Source: Chloroflexota bacterium
GTDB lineage: Bacteria; Chloroflexota; Dehalococcoidia; Lucifugimonadales; UBA2985
Length of the DNA: 64,000 nucleotides
NCBI GenBank assembly: GCA_028877205.1
Contig: JAPPHY010000009.1
Coordinates: 1-64,000, forward strand
Reading direction: 5' to 3'
Positions 35,088 through 45,786 of this stretch are shown here, in pieces. A program made the translations under genes and the position numbers. The notes beneath the pieces are model-generated. The model was not told the DNA's origin and searched no databases. It worked only from the letters and a program-made list of their open reading frames with translations. Position 1 is the stretch's first letter. Each line of letters begins with the position of its first letter.

Positions 35088-36407
35088 ATGGCACCAACTC
35101 CGTTGGCTCCGCTTTCGCTCTACAGGGAGAGAGAGAACCTGGGAATATGGGAGCACAGGGGGAAGGTGGCGGTGGCGGGATTGGGGTGCTCTCCGACAGC
35201 CCGGCGCTGGGACGAAACGCCGGAAACCAGCGTGGGCGCAAACACCATAATTGCGGTCAACAAAGCCCTGGAGGATGCGGGGATATCCCCGGGGGCGATC
35301 GACGGCCTTGTTGTCGTTCCGCATTGCACAGGGGAGCCCTGGGCGCCGAGACCCATTCCGGAAGACTTCGCCCAAGCGTACATTCCCACCGATGATCCCA
35401 ACGACGGAATCAGCTCGATGAGCGCCGATTGGCTCGTCAAGAATATGCCTGAGTTGAGCAACGTCACATTTGCCATGCACGCTCCGACGTGCATGTCGAA
35501 AGCCATTGTCGTTGCCGCCCAAATAGTGGGTGATGGAGAAGCAAATACCGTCCTGGTTGTTCGGGCACTCAATAACCTCTCAGGTCGATACTCCCAGTGG
35601 GGCGCCAACGCGTTGGATACCGCACCCGGCCGCGCCCAGTGGACAAGTCCCTGGGGTTGGAGCGCCGCCGGCGCCACCTACGGATACCTGCTCAACAAGT
35701 ATTGCCGAAAGTACGGCTCCAGCCACGACAGGATGGCCCCTTTCATCGTGAATCAGCGGCGGAACGGACTCATGAATCCGGATGGATTCTTCTACCAGCA
35801 TCGGCCCGAGGCGATCACTGTTGAGGACTATCTCGCTGCGAGATGGTTGGCCAAACCCATGAACCTCTACGATGCCGACATGCCTATCCAGGTGTCATTC
35901 GCCTATGTCTTCACCACTGCAGATCGAGCGAAGGACATGAGGCAGCCTCCTGTCTATATCCTCAACCACGCTTCGAATGTCCCCAAGGTGCGAAGCAATA
36001 TCCAAACACTGGACGAGGTAGAGGCTTCCACGGATGCAATAGCGCGCAAAGTATTCGACGGATCCGGCATAACTGCCAACGACATAGACGTGTTCAATCC
36101 GTACGACGGGTTCACGCTCTTTACACAGTACTACCTGGAGGGCTTCCAGTGGCACGGTGTAAGGCGAGGAGAGGCGCACGACTTTTGGGCTGGGGACATC
36201 ACCGTTGAGGGTCCCCATCCCTTCTCATCCAGTGGAGGCAACACCGGGAGCGGACGCACGCGTGTTTGGTTGCACAACGATTGCATCCAGCAGATAAGGG
36301 GACAGGCAGGCAATCGCCAAGTGAATAACAAAGCTGAGATCGCAGTATCGGGCGCCTACACTCCAACAGATTCGTGCTGGACGACCTGGAGCAAGTACCC
36401 CGATTAG
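35088..36407 (+). CDS. Thiolase-superfamily protein (SCP-x/lipid-transfer type)
   Basis: 439 residues from the ATG at 35088, chosen for GAGGAG eight bases upstream. The N-terminal thiolase half has the likely nucleophile cysteine in HAPTCMSKAI. The C-terminal half has SGGNTGSGR in place of the usual GG-H-P-x-G(A) loop, and a candidate His at HPFSSSGG. It most resembles the SCP-x/acetyl-CoA acetyltransferase group that works with DUF35 proteins in side-chain or ketone metabolism. Activity is not proven: the canonical C-terminal catalytic Cys-Gly-x-G motif is not obvious. Base composition is AT-richer than the flanks. Confidence 0.83.
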   Translation: MAPTPLAPLSLYRERENLGIWEHRGKVAVAGLGCSPTARRWDETPETSVGANTIIAVNKALEDAGISPGAIDGLVVVPHCTGEPWAPRPIPEDFAQAYIPTDDPNDGISSMSADWLVKNMPELSNVTFAMHAPTCMSKAIVVAAQIVGDGEANTVLVVRALNNLSGRYSQWGANALDTAPGRAQWTSPWGWSAAGATYGYLLNKYCRKYGSSHDRMAPFIVNQRRNGLMNPDGFFYQHRPEAITVEDYLAARWLAKPMNLYDADMPIQVSFAYVFTTADRAKDMRQPPVYILNHASNVPKVRSNIQTLDEVEASTDAIARKVFDGSGITANDIDVFNPYDGFTLFTQYYLEGFQWHGVRRGEAHDFWAGDITVEGPHPFSSSGGNTGSGRTRVWLHNDCIQQIRGQAGNRQVNNKAEIAVSGAYTPTDSCWTTWSKYPD

Positions 36408-36478
36408 CCCACTTACCCAGACCGGAATCAGTTAATCAGGTTGTCCAGGGCTAGCCAACTGGACTGAAACGGTGATAC

Positions 36479-36549
36479 CACCAAGAGATCCAACCGTCTC
36501 CGCTAGCCGCTTCGAAATCGACGACCCACTAGTACCGGATCTCTTGGTG
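36479..36549. repeat. Inverted repeat, 13-bp perfect arms, 45-bp loop
   Basis: CACCAAGAGATCC (36479-36491) and GGATCTCTTGGTG (36537-36549) lie 70 bases after the thiolase stop. They could form a long-loop transcript hairpin or mark a lost element. Single copy in the window. Confidence 0.75.
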
Positions 36550-36633
36550 TCTATTCAATATATGAGATGGATAGTCTCAGTATGAGCAGTGTCATGGGCC
36601 ATTCCTAGCACCCGCGTAGAGTGTCCCGCCCCC

Positions 36634-39600
36634 CTACCTCTCTTCCAGGTACTCGTCGCGGCGGCGGATGCTGTAGCCCGCAGCGCCGTGCAGCAGGCTC
36701 TCGACCGCAGCCCTTGCTGTGTCCAGCGACGTGAAGCACGGGATCCGGCGCTCCACCGCCGCCCTGCGAATCTCAAAGCCGTCCTGAAGGTTGGCGCGTT
36801 CGCCCGTTACGGTGTTCACCACCGCCTGCACCGTCCCGTCCATGATGATGTCCATCACGTTGGGGTGACCCTCGCTCAGCTTCTTCGTTATCATCGTCAC
36901 GGGCAGACCCAGGCCCTCGACCAGTCCTGCCGTCCCCTCCGTGGCGTACAGCTTGCATCCGGCCTCGCCCAGCGCCCGCACCAGCGGCAGCGACTCCACC
37001 TTGTCCCGATCTGCGATGCTCAGCAGCACAGCCGCGCCTGAGCGGAACGACAGCCCTCCGGCCAGCAGCGCCTTGGCTACCGCGCCCTGAAAGTCCCCGT
37101 CGATGCCCATGACCTCGCCCGTGGACTTCATCTCCGGCCCCAGGTAGGTGTCGACGCCCGCCAGCTTGGACATCGAGAACACGGGCGCCTTCACGGCAAC
37201 CAGCTTGCGCCGCTTCCACAGTCCCCCTTCGTAGCCCATGTCGGCGAGCGTGCGGCCCAGCATCACCCTGGTGGCAAGCTGCACCATCGGCACGCCCGTC
37301 ACCTTCGACAGGAACGGCACGGTGCGGCTGGCCCGCGGATTGACCTCCAGCACGTACGCCGTCGACTCCACGCTGTCGTCGCGCAGGACGCTTGGGCTGC
37401 GATAGGGGCTGCCGCCCACCAGCACGTACTGGATGTTCATCAGGCCCTTGACCTGCAGCGCCAGCCCGATCTGCGTGGTGTATTGCACGAGCACGCCCAC
37501 CTCGTTCTCCGTGAGCGTGACGCCGGGGTAGATCGCCATCGAGTCGCCGCTGTGGACACCCGCTCGCTCCACGTGTTCCATGATGCCGGGGATGAGCACG
37601 CGCTCGCCGTCGCATATCGCGTCGACCTCGACCTCGCGGCCGCCCAGGTACTTGTCGATGAGAATCGGGTGCTGCGTGCCCATGTCCACGGCCGCGGTCA
37701 CGTATCGAATGAGCTCCGTGGTGTTCTGGACGATCTCCATCGCCCTGCCGCCGAGCACGTAGCTGGGACGGACGAGGACGGGGTAGCCTGTGCCCTCCGC
37801 CACCTTCATGGCCTCCTCCAGTGAGGTCACCGCCGCGCCGGGTGGCTGCGGTATGCCCATCCGCGCGAGGAAGTCCTCGAAGCGCCCCCTGTCCGACGCT
37901 ATGTCTATGGAGTCCGCCGTGGAACCGAGGATTGGCATTCCCTCCCTGTCCAGCGCCTGCGACAGGTTGATTGCGGTCTGGCCGCCGAACTGCACCATGC
38001 TGGCCGGATACTCCGGCGAGTCCGACTGCTCGTCGAACTCGTTCTCCAGGATGTCCAGCATGCTCTCCTCGTCCAGCGGCTCGAAATAGAGCCGGTCGCT
38101 CGTGTCGAAGTCCGTGGACACGGTCTCCGGGTTGGAGTTGGCCATGATGCTGCGAACGCCCTCCGCCTGCAGCGCCCATGCTGCATGCACGGAGCAGTAG
38201 TCGAACTCAATGCCCTGGCCTATGCGGATGGGGCCGCTGCCCACCACCACGGCCTTGGGGCCGGGCAAAGGCAGCGCCTCGTTCTCCTGCTCATACGTGC
38301 TGTAGAAGTACGGCGTGGCTGCCTCGAACTCCGCGGCGCATGTGTCGACCATCTTGTAGACGGGCCTGATGTCCCAGTCACGGCGGAGGCTTCTCACCTG
38401 CTCCGGCAGCCTGTCGGCCAGCGTGCCCACCTGCGCGTCCGAGAAGCCCAGGCGCTTGGCCTCCCACAGCAGCCGCGGCGTCAGGTCCTGGTCCAGCAGG
38501 CGTCGTTCCATGTCCACGATTCGCCGGAAGCGGTACAGGAACCAGGGATCGATGCCGGTGCGCCGTGCAATGTCCTCAGGCGTTATGCCCCGACGCAGAG
38601 CCGCCATCAGCGCCCACAGCCTGAGGTCCGTGGGCATCATGGGAAGGGCATCAAGACCTGAGTCTCCCTCGTCGCGCCACTCGCTGTCCTCCCACATGAT
38701 CGTGAAGTTGCCTATCTCCAGGGAGCGCACCGCCTTCTGGAACGCCGCCTCGAACGAGCGGTCGATGGCCATCACCTCGCCCGTGGCCTTCATCTGTGTG
38801 CCGATGACGCGGTTGCCGGCGGCGAACTTGTCGAACGGCCACCGCGGGATCTTGACCACGCAGTAGTCGAGCGCAGGCTCGAACGCGGCGAGCGTACGCT
38901 GCGTGACCGCGTTTGGGATCTCGTCCAGGCGCTTGCCCACGGCGATCTTGGCGGCCACCCGTGCGATGGGGTATCCGGTGGCCTTGCTCGCCAGCGCGGA
39001 GCTGCGGCTCACCCTCGGGTTCACCTCGATGACGTAGTACGAGCTGTCCGCGGTCCAGTCGCCAGGCATGGCCTCCGCCACCAGGTCGCTGGGACGGAGA
39101 GCGTACTGCACGTTGCACCCGCCCTCAATGCCAAGAGCGCGGATGATGCGCAGACTTGCGGAGCGCAGCATCTGGTACTCCTGGTCGGTCAGCGTCTGGC
39201 TTGGCGCCACGACAATGCTGTCGCCGGTGTGGACGCCCATGGGGTCCATATTCTCCATGTTGCAGATGGTGATGCAGTTGTCGGCGCCGTCCCGCATCAC
39301 CTCGTACTCCAGCTCCTTCCAGCCGACCAGGGAACGCTCCAGAAGTATCTGGTGGATGGGGCTGGCGTTCAGTCCGCCCTGCGCCACTTCCTCCAGTTCC
39401 TCCCACGTGTTGGCGATGCCCCCGCCCGTGCCGCCGAGCGTATACGCGGGGCGGATCACCATCGGCAGCCCTATCTCGCCGGCGATACGCGCCACCTCCT
39501 CCATCGACTGCGCGGTGGCGCTTGGCGGGATGGGCTCGCCCATCTCCACCAACAGATCGCGGAACAGCTCGCGGTCCTCCGCCTTGCGAATGGTGTCGAG

Positions 39601-39978
39601 AGGCGTACCAAGGAGACGCACACCGTACTTCTCCAGAACACCTGCGTCAGCCAGCTCCACGGCCAGGTTGAGGCCAGTCTGCCCGCCCAGCGTCGGCAGG
39701 ATACCCTGCGGCCTCTCGCGCTCGATGATGCGGGACAGCACCTCCACCGTGAGCGGCTCGATGTAGACGATGTCGGCGATGCCCTCGTCGGTCATGATGG
39801 TGGCGGGATTGGAGTTGACGAGGACCGTGGTGACGCCCTCCTCGCGCAGGGCCTTGCAGGCCTGCGTGCCCGCATAGTCGAACTCCGCGGCCTGCCCAAT
39901 CACGATTGGGCCCGAGCCGATGACCAAAACCTTGGAGAGATTAGAGGTCAATGTTTCATCTCCCTCAGATACATTCAT
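36634..39978 (-). CDS. carB: Carbamoyl-phosphate synthase large subunit
   Basis: About 1105-1114 residues, matching the 1073 of E. coli plus a short tail. Two ATP-grasp halves are present: [20 protein letters not shown] opens the first and [19 protein letters not shown] the second. The C-terminal allosteric MGS-like domain is present. It makes carbamoyl phosphate from glutamine-derived ammonia, bicarbonate and two ATP, together with CarA. ATG 39978 overlaps the GIY-YIG gene's stop. A TTG at 39951 with GGGAG upstream gives [15 protein letters not shown], closer to the normal carB N-terminus, and may be the original start. It is the last gene of the pyr operon. Confidence 0.97.
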   Translation of the reverse strand: MNVSEGDETLTSNLSKVLVIGSGPIVIGQAAEFDYAGTQACKALREEGVTTVLVNSNPATIMTDEGIADIVYIEPLTVEVLSRIIERERPQGILPTLGGQTGLNLAVELADAGVLEKYGVRLLGTPLDTIRKAEDRELFRDLLVEMGEPIPPSATAQSMEEVARIAGEIGLPMVIRPAYTLGGTGGGIANTWEELEEVAQGGLNASPIHQILLERSLVGWKELEYEVMRDGADNCITICNMENMDPMGVHTGDSIVVAPSQTLTDQEYQMLRSASLRIIRALGIEGGCNVQYALRPSDLVAEAMPGDWTADSSYYVIEVNPRVSRSSALASKATGYPIARVAAKIAVGKRLDEIPNAVTQRTLAAFEPALDYCVVKIPRWPFDKFAAGNRVIGTQMKATGEVMAIDRSFEAAFQKAVRSLEIGNFTIMWEDSEWRDEGDSGLDALPMMPTDLRLWALMAALRRGITPEDIARRTGIDPWFLYRFRRIVDMERRLLDQDLTPRLLWEAKRLGFSDAQVGTLADRLPEQVRSLRRDWDIRPVYKMVDTCAAEFEAATPYFYSTYEQENEALPLPGPKAVVVGSGPIRIGQGIEFDYCSVHAAWALQAEGVRSIMANSNPETVSTDFDTSDRLYFEPLDEESMLDILENEFDEQSDSPEYPASMVQFGGQTAINLSQALDREGMPILGSTADSIDIASDRGRFEDFLARMGIPQPPGAAVTSLEEAMKVAEGTGYPVLVRPSYVLGGRAMEIVQNTTELIRYVTAAVDMGTQHPILIDKYLGGREVEVDAICDGERVLIPGIMEHVERAGVHSGDSMAIYPGVTLTENEVGVLVQYTTQIGLALQVKGLMNIQYVLVGGSPYRSPSVLRDDSVESTAYVLEVNPRASRTVPFLSKVTGVPMVQLATRVMLGRTLADMGYEGGLWKRRKLVAVKAPVFSMSKLAGVDTYLGPEMKSTGEVMGIDGDFQGAVAKALLAGGLSFRSGAAVLLSIADRDKVESLPLVRALGEAGCKLYATEGTAGLVEGLGLPVTMITKKLSEGHPNVMDIIMDGTVQAVVNTVTGERANLQDGFEIRRAAVERRIPCFTSLDTARAAVESLLHGAAGYSIRRRDEYLEER

Positions 39979-40370
39979 TTGTTCAGCTTGGGGCGTAGCG
40001 CTCCGATTGCAAAGTGCTCAGCCCATTTGACTTCCATGCCGAGCTCTTCACTCGTTAGAAAACGTAAGTCAACGTTTGATTTGATCCATTCCTGGCTCTC
40101 AGAACGGTCGTTAGCTACGCGTTGTCTTACCAATTCCCTTGCTAAGTCAGAAGAGTCAGTACCAGCCCAATGGTCTTTCAAACGGCTCCTGATTCCCTTC
40201 TGACTCTGACCGACATAGAGAGCTTCTCCCGTTTCTCGGTTAGAGAACAGATAGACGCCTCCATTGTCAGGCACCTCATTGACCGTCGCGCCTTGAAAGG
40301 GGATTGGCGAGCATTCCAGGAGCTGCTCCACCATCCTGCGCCCTTCGTCAATGTGAGTCTGGGTAGTCAT
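39975..40370 (-). CDS. GIY-YIG-like nuclease domain protein
   Basis: 131 residues. Core motifs [19 protein letters not shown] and [10 protein letters not shown] (residues 38-70) fit a GIY-YIG catalytic fold: GVY, YVG and Arg. The C-terminal Glu ([15 protein letters not shown], the ExxxI-type helix) also fits. Role unknown; small single-domain proteins like this include SLX1-like and homing-type nucleases. The gene sits between vapC and carB, 12 bases after vapC, and overlaps carB by four bases. GC is lower than in the operon's biosynthetic genes, suggesting it came in with vapBC. Confidence 0.78.
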   Translation of the reverse strand: MTTQTHIDEGRRMVEQLLECSPIPFQGATVNEVPDNGGVYLFSNRETGEALYVGQSQKGIRSRLKDHWAGTDSSDLARELVRQRVANDRSESQEWIKSNVDLRFLTSEELGMEVKWAEHFAIGALRPKLNK

Positions 40371-40382
40371 CTTTGGAATTCA

Positions 40383-40772
40383 CTATGATGCGGGATCGTA
40401 GAGTTTGAGCTCGGGAATGCGGTTGAAGACATTATCGAGGGTATAAAGCGGTACATCATGACGTATTGCGGCGGCGGCGATAGTGGCATCCGGAACTGAA
40501 ACGGTATAGCCTTCCCGCATGAAGCGATTACTGAGTCTTGCAGCAATCAGCCAGACCTGCCGGTCAGTTTCCAGGTAGGGAAGGGACATAACGCGGTCCA
40601 TTAGAAACTCGATATCCTCTTGTGATCGGGCTCCTCGGAGATACTCAATCATGACAGGGCCGGTGACTGCAACGCTACTAGAAGCAAGCAAGTCCAAGAG
40701 ATCCCGGGCAGTCTCGGAGTGAGGTACTCGTTGGGCCTGAATCAACACTGATGAGTCCACAAGGACAATCAC
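40383..40772 (-). CDS. vapC: PIN-domain toxin, VapC family
   Basis: 129 residues. PIN-domain acidic residues are visible: Asp6 in LVDSSVL, Glu43 in VMIEYLRG and the Asp pair in SVPDATIAAAA. VapC toxins are Mg2+-dependent RNases cutting tRNA or rRNA. The start overlaps the antitoxin's stop by four bases. It lies between carA and carB, where no other organism I know has a toxin; a VapBC role in stabilising this locus is plausible but not shown. Confidence 0.9.
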   Translation of the reverse strand: MIVLVDSSVLIQAQRVPHSETARDLLDLLASSSVAVTGPVMIEYLRGARSQEDIEFLMDRVMSLPYLETDRQVWLIAARLSNRFMREGYTVSVPDATIAAAAIRHDVPLYTLDNVFNRIPELKLYDPAS

Positions 40773-41008
40773 GCCGTGCCGTCCCGCAATGAGTTTAGGA
40801 ACTCTTCCCGCCTCTTTTCTGCGGCCTCAGCTTCTTCGCTGTAGTCGTCCACGATGATCTTGCCCCAGGAGTCGATCAGCTCCTGCACGTGCTTCCGCCG
40901 GATATACTCCTTCAGAGCGGCGTTCACCGCCCTGTTCTTGGTGCTCTCTCCGGTCGCTTCGACAATCGATTCCAGGAGCTTGTCGTCAATGTTAAGTGTA
41001 GTTCTCAT
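40769..41008 (-). CDS. vapB: Antitoxin, VapB (ribbon-helix-helix) family
   Basis: 79 residues. The N-terminus MRTTLNIDDKLLESI is the DNA-binding strand-helix of DUF2191-type VapB. ESTKNRAVNAALKEYIRR continues the RHH fold, and an acidic flexible tail (DDYSEEAEAAEKRREEF) would wrap VapC. The pair overlaps by four bases. A promoter and a GATGCAA inverted repeat just upstream are the likely autoregulatory operator. Upstream, carA ends only 77 bases away. Confidence 0.9.
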   Translation of the reverse strand: MRTTLNIDDKLLESIVEATGESTKNRAVNAALKEYIRRKHVQELIDSWGKIIVDDYSEEAEAAEKRREEFLNSLRDGTA

Positions 41009-41042
41009 CGCTGGTACGCGCCTTTCCAGAGCATCATTCTTG

Positions 41043-41061
41043 GATGCAAGATTGTTGCATC
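41043..41061. promoter_or_regulatory. Probable VapBC operator
   Basis: GATGCAA-N5-TTGCATC inverted repeat immediately downstream of the -10 of the vapB promoter, spanning the expected transcription start. Confidence 0.65.
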
Positions 41062-41091
41062 ATTATACCGCATCACTTACCGGCATCACAA
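41062..41091 (-). promoter_or_regulatory. Promoter of vapBC
   Basis: Minus strand: TTGTGA (41091-41086), 18-base spacer, TATAAT (41067-41062). The -35 overlaps the carA stop codon region. Confidence 0.7.
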
Positions 41092-42180
41092 GTCCTTCTT
41101 CACCACCATGTCCATGAACCGGTCGAAGAGGTACACATTGTCAAGCGGACCGGGCGAAGCCTCAGAGTGATACTGAATGCTCATCACAGGCAGCTCCCTG
41201 TGGCGCATGCCCTCCACCGTGCCGTCGTTGAGGTTGACGTGGCTGACCTCCAGCTCCGGAGGCAGGCTGTCGCCGTCCACGGCGTAGCCGTGGTTCTGGG
41301 CCGTGATGTGGACTCGCCCCGTACTGATGTCGCGGACGGGGTGGTTCCCGCCCCTGTGGCCGAACTTCAGCTTGAAGGTGCTCCCCCCCAGCGCCCGCGC
41401 TATGACCTGGTGCCCCAGGCAGATTCCGAGGATGGGCGCTTGGCCGATGAGAGCTCTGGCTGTCTCTACCACGTAGTCCAGCATGGCCGGGTCGCCCGGG
41501 CCGGGCGACAGCACGATTCCATCCGGCTGCAACGCCAGAATGTCCGCCGCCTTAGATTCCACCGGCATGGCCATTACCCTGCAGCCTCGCGAGCGCAGCA
41601 GGCGCAGAATGTTGTACTTGAGGCCGTAGTCGCTGACCAGCACGAGCGGCCCCCCCTGCTCAACGGAAGAGTCCTCCCAGCCGTATGGCTTCTCTGCGCT
41701 CACTCCTGCGACAAAGTCCACCTCGTCGTAGCGGGGCGCCGAACGCAGACGCTCCAGCGCCTCTTCCGGCGAGGCTTCCACCGCGATCATGCCCATCATC
41801 ACGCCTGCGAACCGGAGCTTGCGAGTGACGGCCCTCGTGTCTATGCCCGCAATGCCTGCAATGCCCTGCGACGCCAGGTATTCATGCACTGTCATGTTCG
41901 ACAGGTTGTGGCTGGGCTCCAGGCAGTGCTCGCGCACCGCAAATCCGGCAACGCGAATGGCCCGCGACTCCATGTGCTCGCCGTTCACGCCGTAGTTACC
42001 GATGATGGGGTAAGTGGGAATCACGATTTGGCCCGCGTATGAGGGGTCGGTCAGAATCTCCTGGTACCCGGTCATGCTGGTGTTGAACACCACCTCGCCG
42101 AATGAGTCCACCTCAGCGCCGAATGACTCGCCCTCGAACCAGGAGCCGTCCTGCAGCGCCAGAATCGCCGGCCTAGCCAA
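41086..42180 (-). CDS. carA: Carbamoyl-phosphate synthase small (glutaminase) subunit
   Basis: 364 residues from a TTG at 42180, which is preceded by AGGAGG six bases upstream and overlaps pyrC by eight bases. A frame to 42219 would add 13 unconserved residues. The amidotransferase domain has the nucleophile in GICLGHQVIA and the His-Glu pair in QYHSEASPGP. The N-terminal CarA-specific domain (GYQEILTDPSYAGQIV) is intact. It hydrolyses glutamine and passes ammonia to CarB. Its partner gene is not adjacent: about 1.1 kb of vapBC and a nuclease gene intervene. Confidence 0.96.
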   Translation of the reverse strand: MARPAILALQDGSWFEGESFGAEVDSFGEVVFNTSMTGYQEILTDPSYAGQIVIPTYPIIGNYGVNGEHMESRAIRVAGFAVREHCLEPSHNLSNMTVHEYLASQGIAGIAGIDTRAVTRKLRFAGVMMGMIAVEASPEEALERLRSAPRYDEVDFVAGVSAEKPYGWEDSSVEQGGPLVLVSDYGLKYNILRLLRSRGCRVMAMPVESKAADILALQPDGIVLSPGPGDPAMLDYVVETARALIGQAPILGICLGHQVIARALGGSTFKLKFGHRGGNHPVRDISTGRVHITAQNHGYAVDGDSLPPELEVSHVNLNDGTVEGMRHRELPVMSIQYHSEASPGPLDNVYLFDRFMDMVVKKDL

Positions 42181-43491
42181 GCCGTGCCTCCTCACTCCTG
42201 TACACCACGCGCCCGGCAACGAGCGTAGCCGCCACGCGTCCCTTGAGAGTGACGCCGTCCAGCGGCGTGTTCCTGCCTGCCGACACCATCCGGTCTGCGC
42301 GCACCACCCATTCCGCGTTCGGATCGAATATCGTTACGTCGGCAGGGCTGCCCGGCCTCAGCGTGCCCGCGCACAGGTCCGGGCGGCCCAGCACTCTCGC
42401 AGGCGCCGCGGTCAGTCGCTCAATCAGCGTAGGCAGCTCCAGTCGCCCATCGTGGACAAGGCTCATGAGCGAGCCGAGCGCAACCTCCAGGCCGCTGATG
42501 CCGAACGCCGCTTCCTCGAACGTGCAGTCCTTGTCCGCGGCGCTGTGGGGCGCGTGGTCAGTCGCCACGCAGTCGATGATGCCCTCGGCAAGGGCGGCCA
42601 CGAGCGCGTCCGCGTCCTTCTGAGTGCGGAGCGGCGGATTGACCTTCGCATTGGTGTCGTACGGGCCGTAGCTGCCGGACTTGGCTCTCACCCACTCCTC
42701 CGTGATGGTCAGGTGATGAGGAGTGACCTCCGCGGTCACCGGCGCACCACGCGCCTTGGCACGCCTCATGTGCTCCACTCCTCCGACTGTCGTGACGTGC
42801 GCCATGTGAACCCGACCGCCGGTAGCCTCTGCAAGCGCGGCATTGCGGGCGATCATATCTTCCTCCGCGCGTGCCGGCCAGCCTTGAAATCCCAGGCTAT
42901 CGGCCACATCGCCGCTGTTCATGACGCCGCCGGCCGAGATTTCAGAATCTTCGCAGTGGTCGATGACGAGCAGACCCAGATATCCGGCCTTTTCGAGAGC
43001 CTCCCGCATCACCTCCTCGTCGCCAACGGGGCTGCCGTCGTCGCTGAGCGCCACGGCTCCGGCGCGTGCAACCTCCTCGATGTCCACGAGCGCCGAGCCC
43101 GCACGGCCTCTGGTCACGCATGCGATCGGCAGCACTCGGACGACGGCTTCGGCCCGTGCGCGATTCAAGACCAGCTCCACAATCTCCGCTCTGTCCACCG
43201 GCGGGCGCGTGTTGGGCATGGCGCACACCGTGGTGAACCCGCCGGCAGCCGCGGATGCGGTGCCGGATGCCATGGTCTCCTTATGCTCCTCGCCGGGCAC
43301 GCGTAAATGACAATGTACGTCGATGAAGCCGGGGCAGACGATCAGCCCCGTGGCGTCCAGCAGCTCCGCTCCCGGCGGAGTCTCTACGCACTCCCCCACC
43401 GAGGAAACTACGCCATTCTCGATCAATACGTCGCCAACCAGGTCAACTCCCGCAGCGGGATCAATGATGCGTCCGCCCTTGACGACCAGGC

Positions 43492-43495
<4 letters not shown>
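42173..43495 (-). CDS. pyrC: Dihydroorotase
   Basis: 440 residues from a GTG at 43495 that overlaps the pyrB stop (GTGA). The longer frame to 43933 is unconserved and only overlaps pyrB. Metal-site motifs are present: DVHCHLRVPGE (HxH), and DHAPHSAADK with the catalytic Asp. It is the class I (about 430 aa), AllB-like type. It cyclises carbamoyl-aspartate to dihydroorotate. It sits in the pyrR-pyrB-pyrC-carA order. Confidence 0.96.
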
Positions 43496-45660
<2,165 letters not shown>

Positions 45661-45719
45661 GGAATTAAAGGTTCCCGCGCGTCTGCGGCGTGCCCTTCGG
45701 TACCCGCAGATCAAGCGTT

Positions 45720-45748
45720 ATTGTACCACGTTGCGGCGGGAGTCACAA
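45720..45748 (-). promoter_or_regulatory. Promoter of the pyr operon
   Basis: Minus strand: TTGTGA (45748-45743), 17-base spacer, TGG-TACAAT (-10 at 45725-45720). The leader is about 150 bases. Confidence 0.8.
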
Positions 45749-45786
45749 GGGCAAATCGATGGGGAATTACATCTGCCAGCTGCACT

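Noticed and set aside
36773..38179. A 468-codon minus frame inside carB in another frame
   Set aside because: Gly/Arg-rich and unrelated to any fold; carB's own frame is unmistakable.
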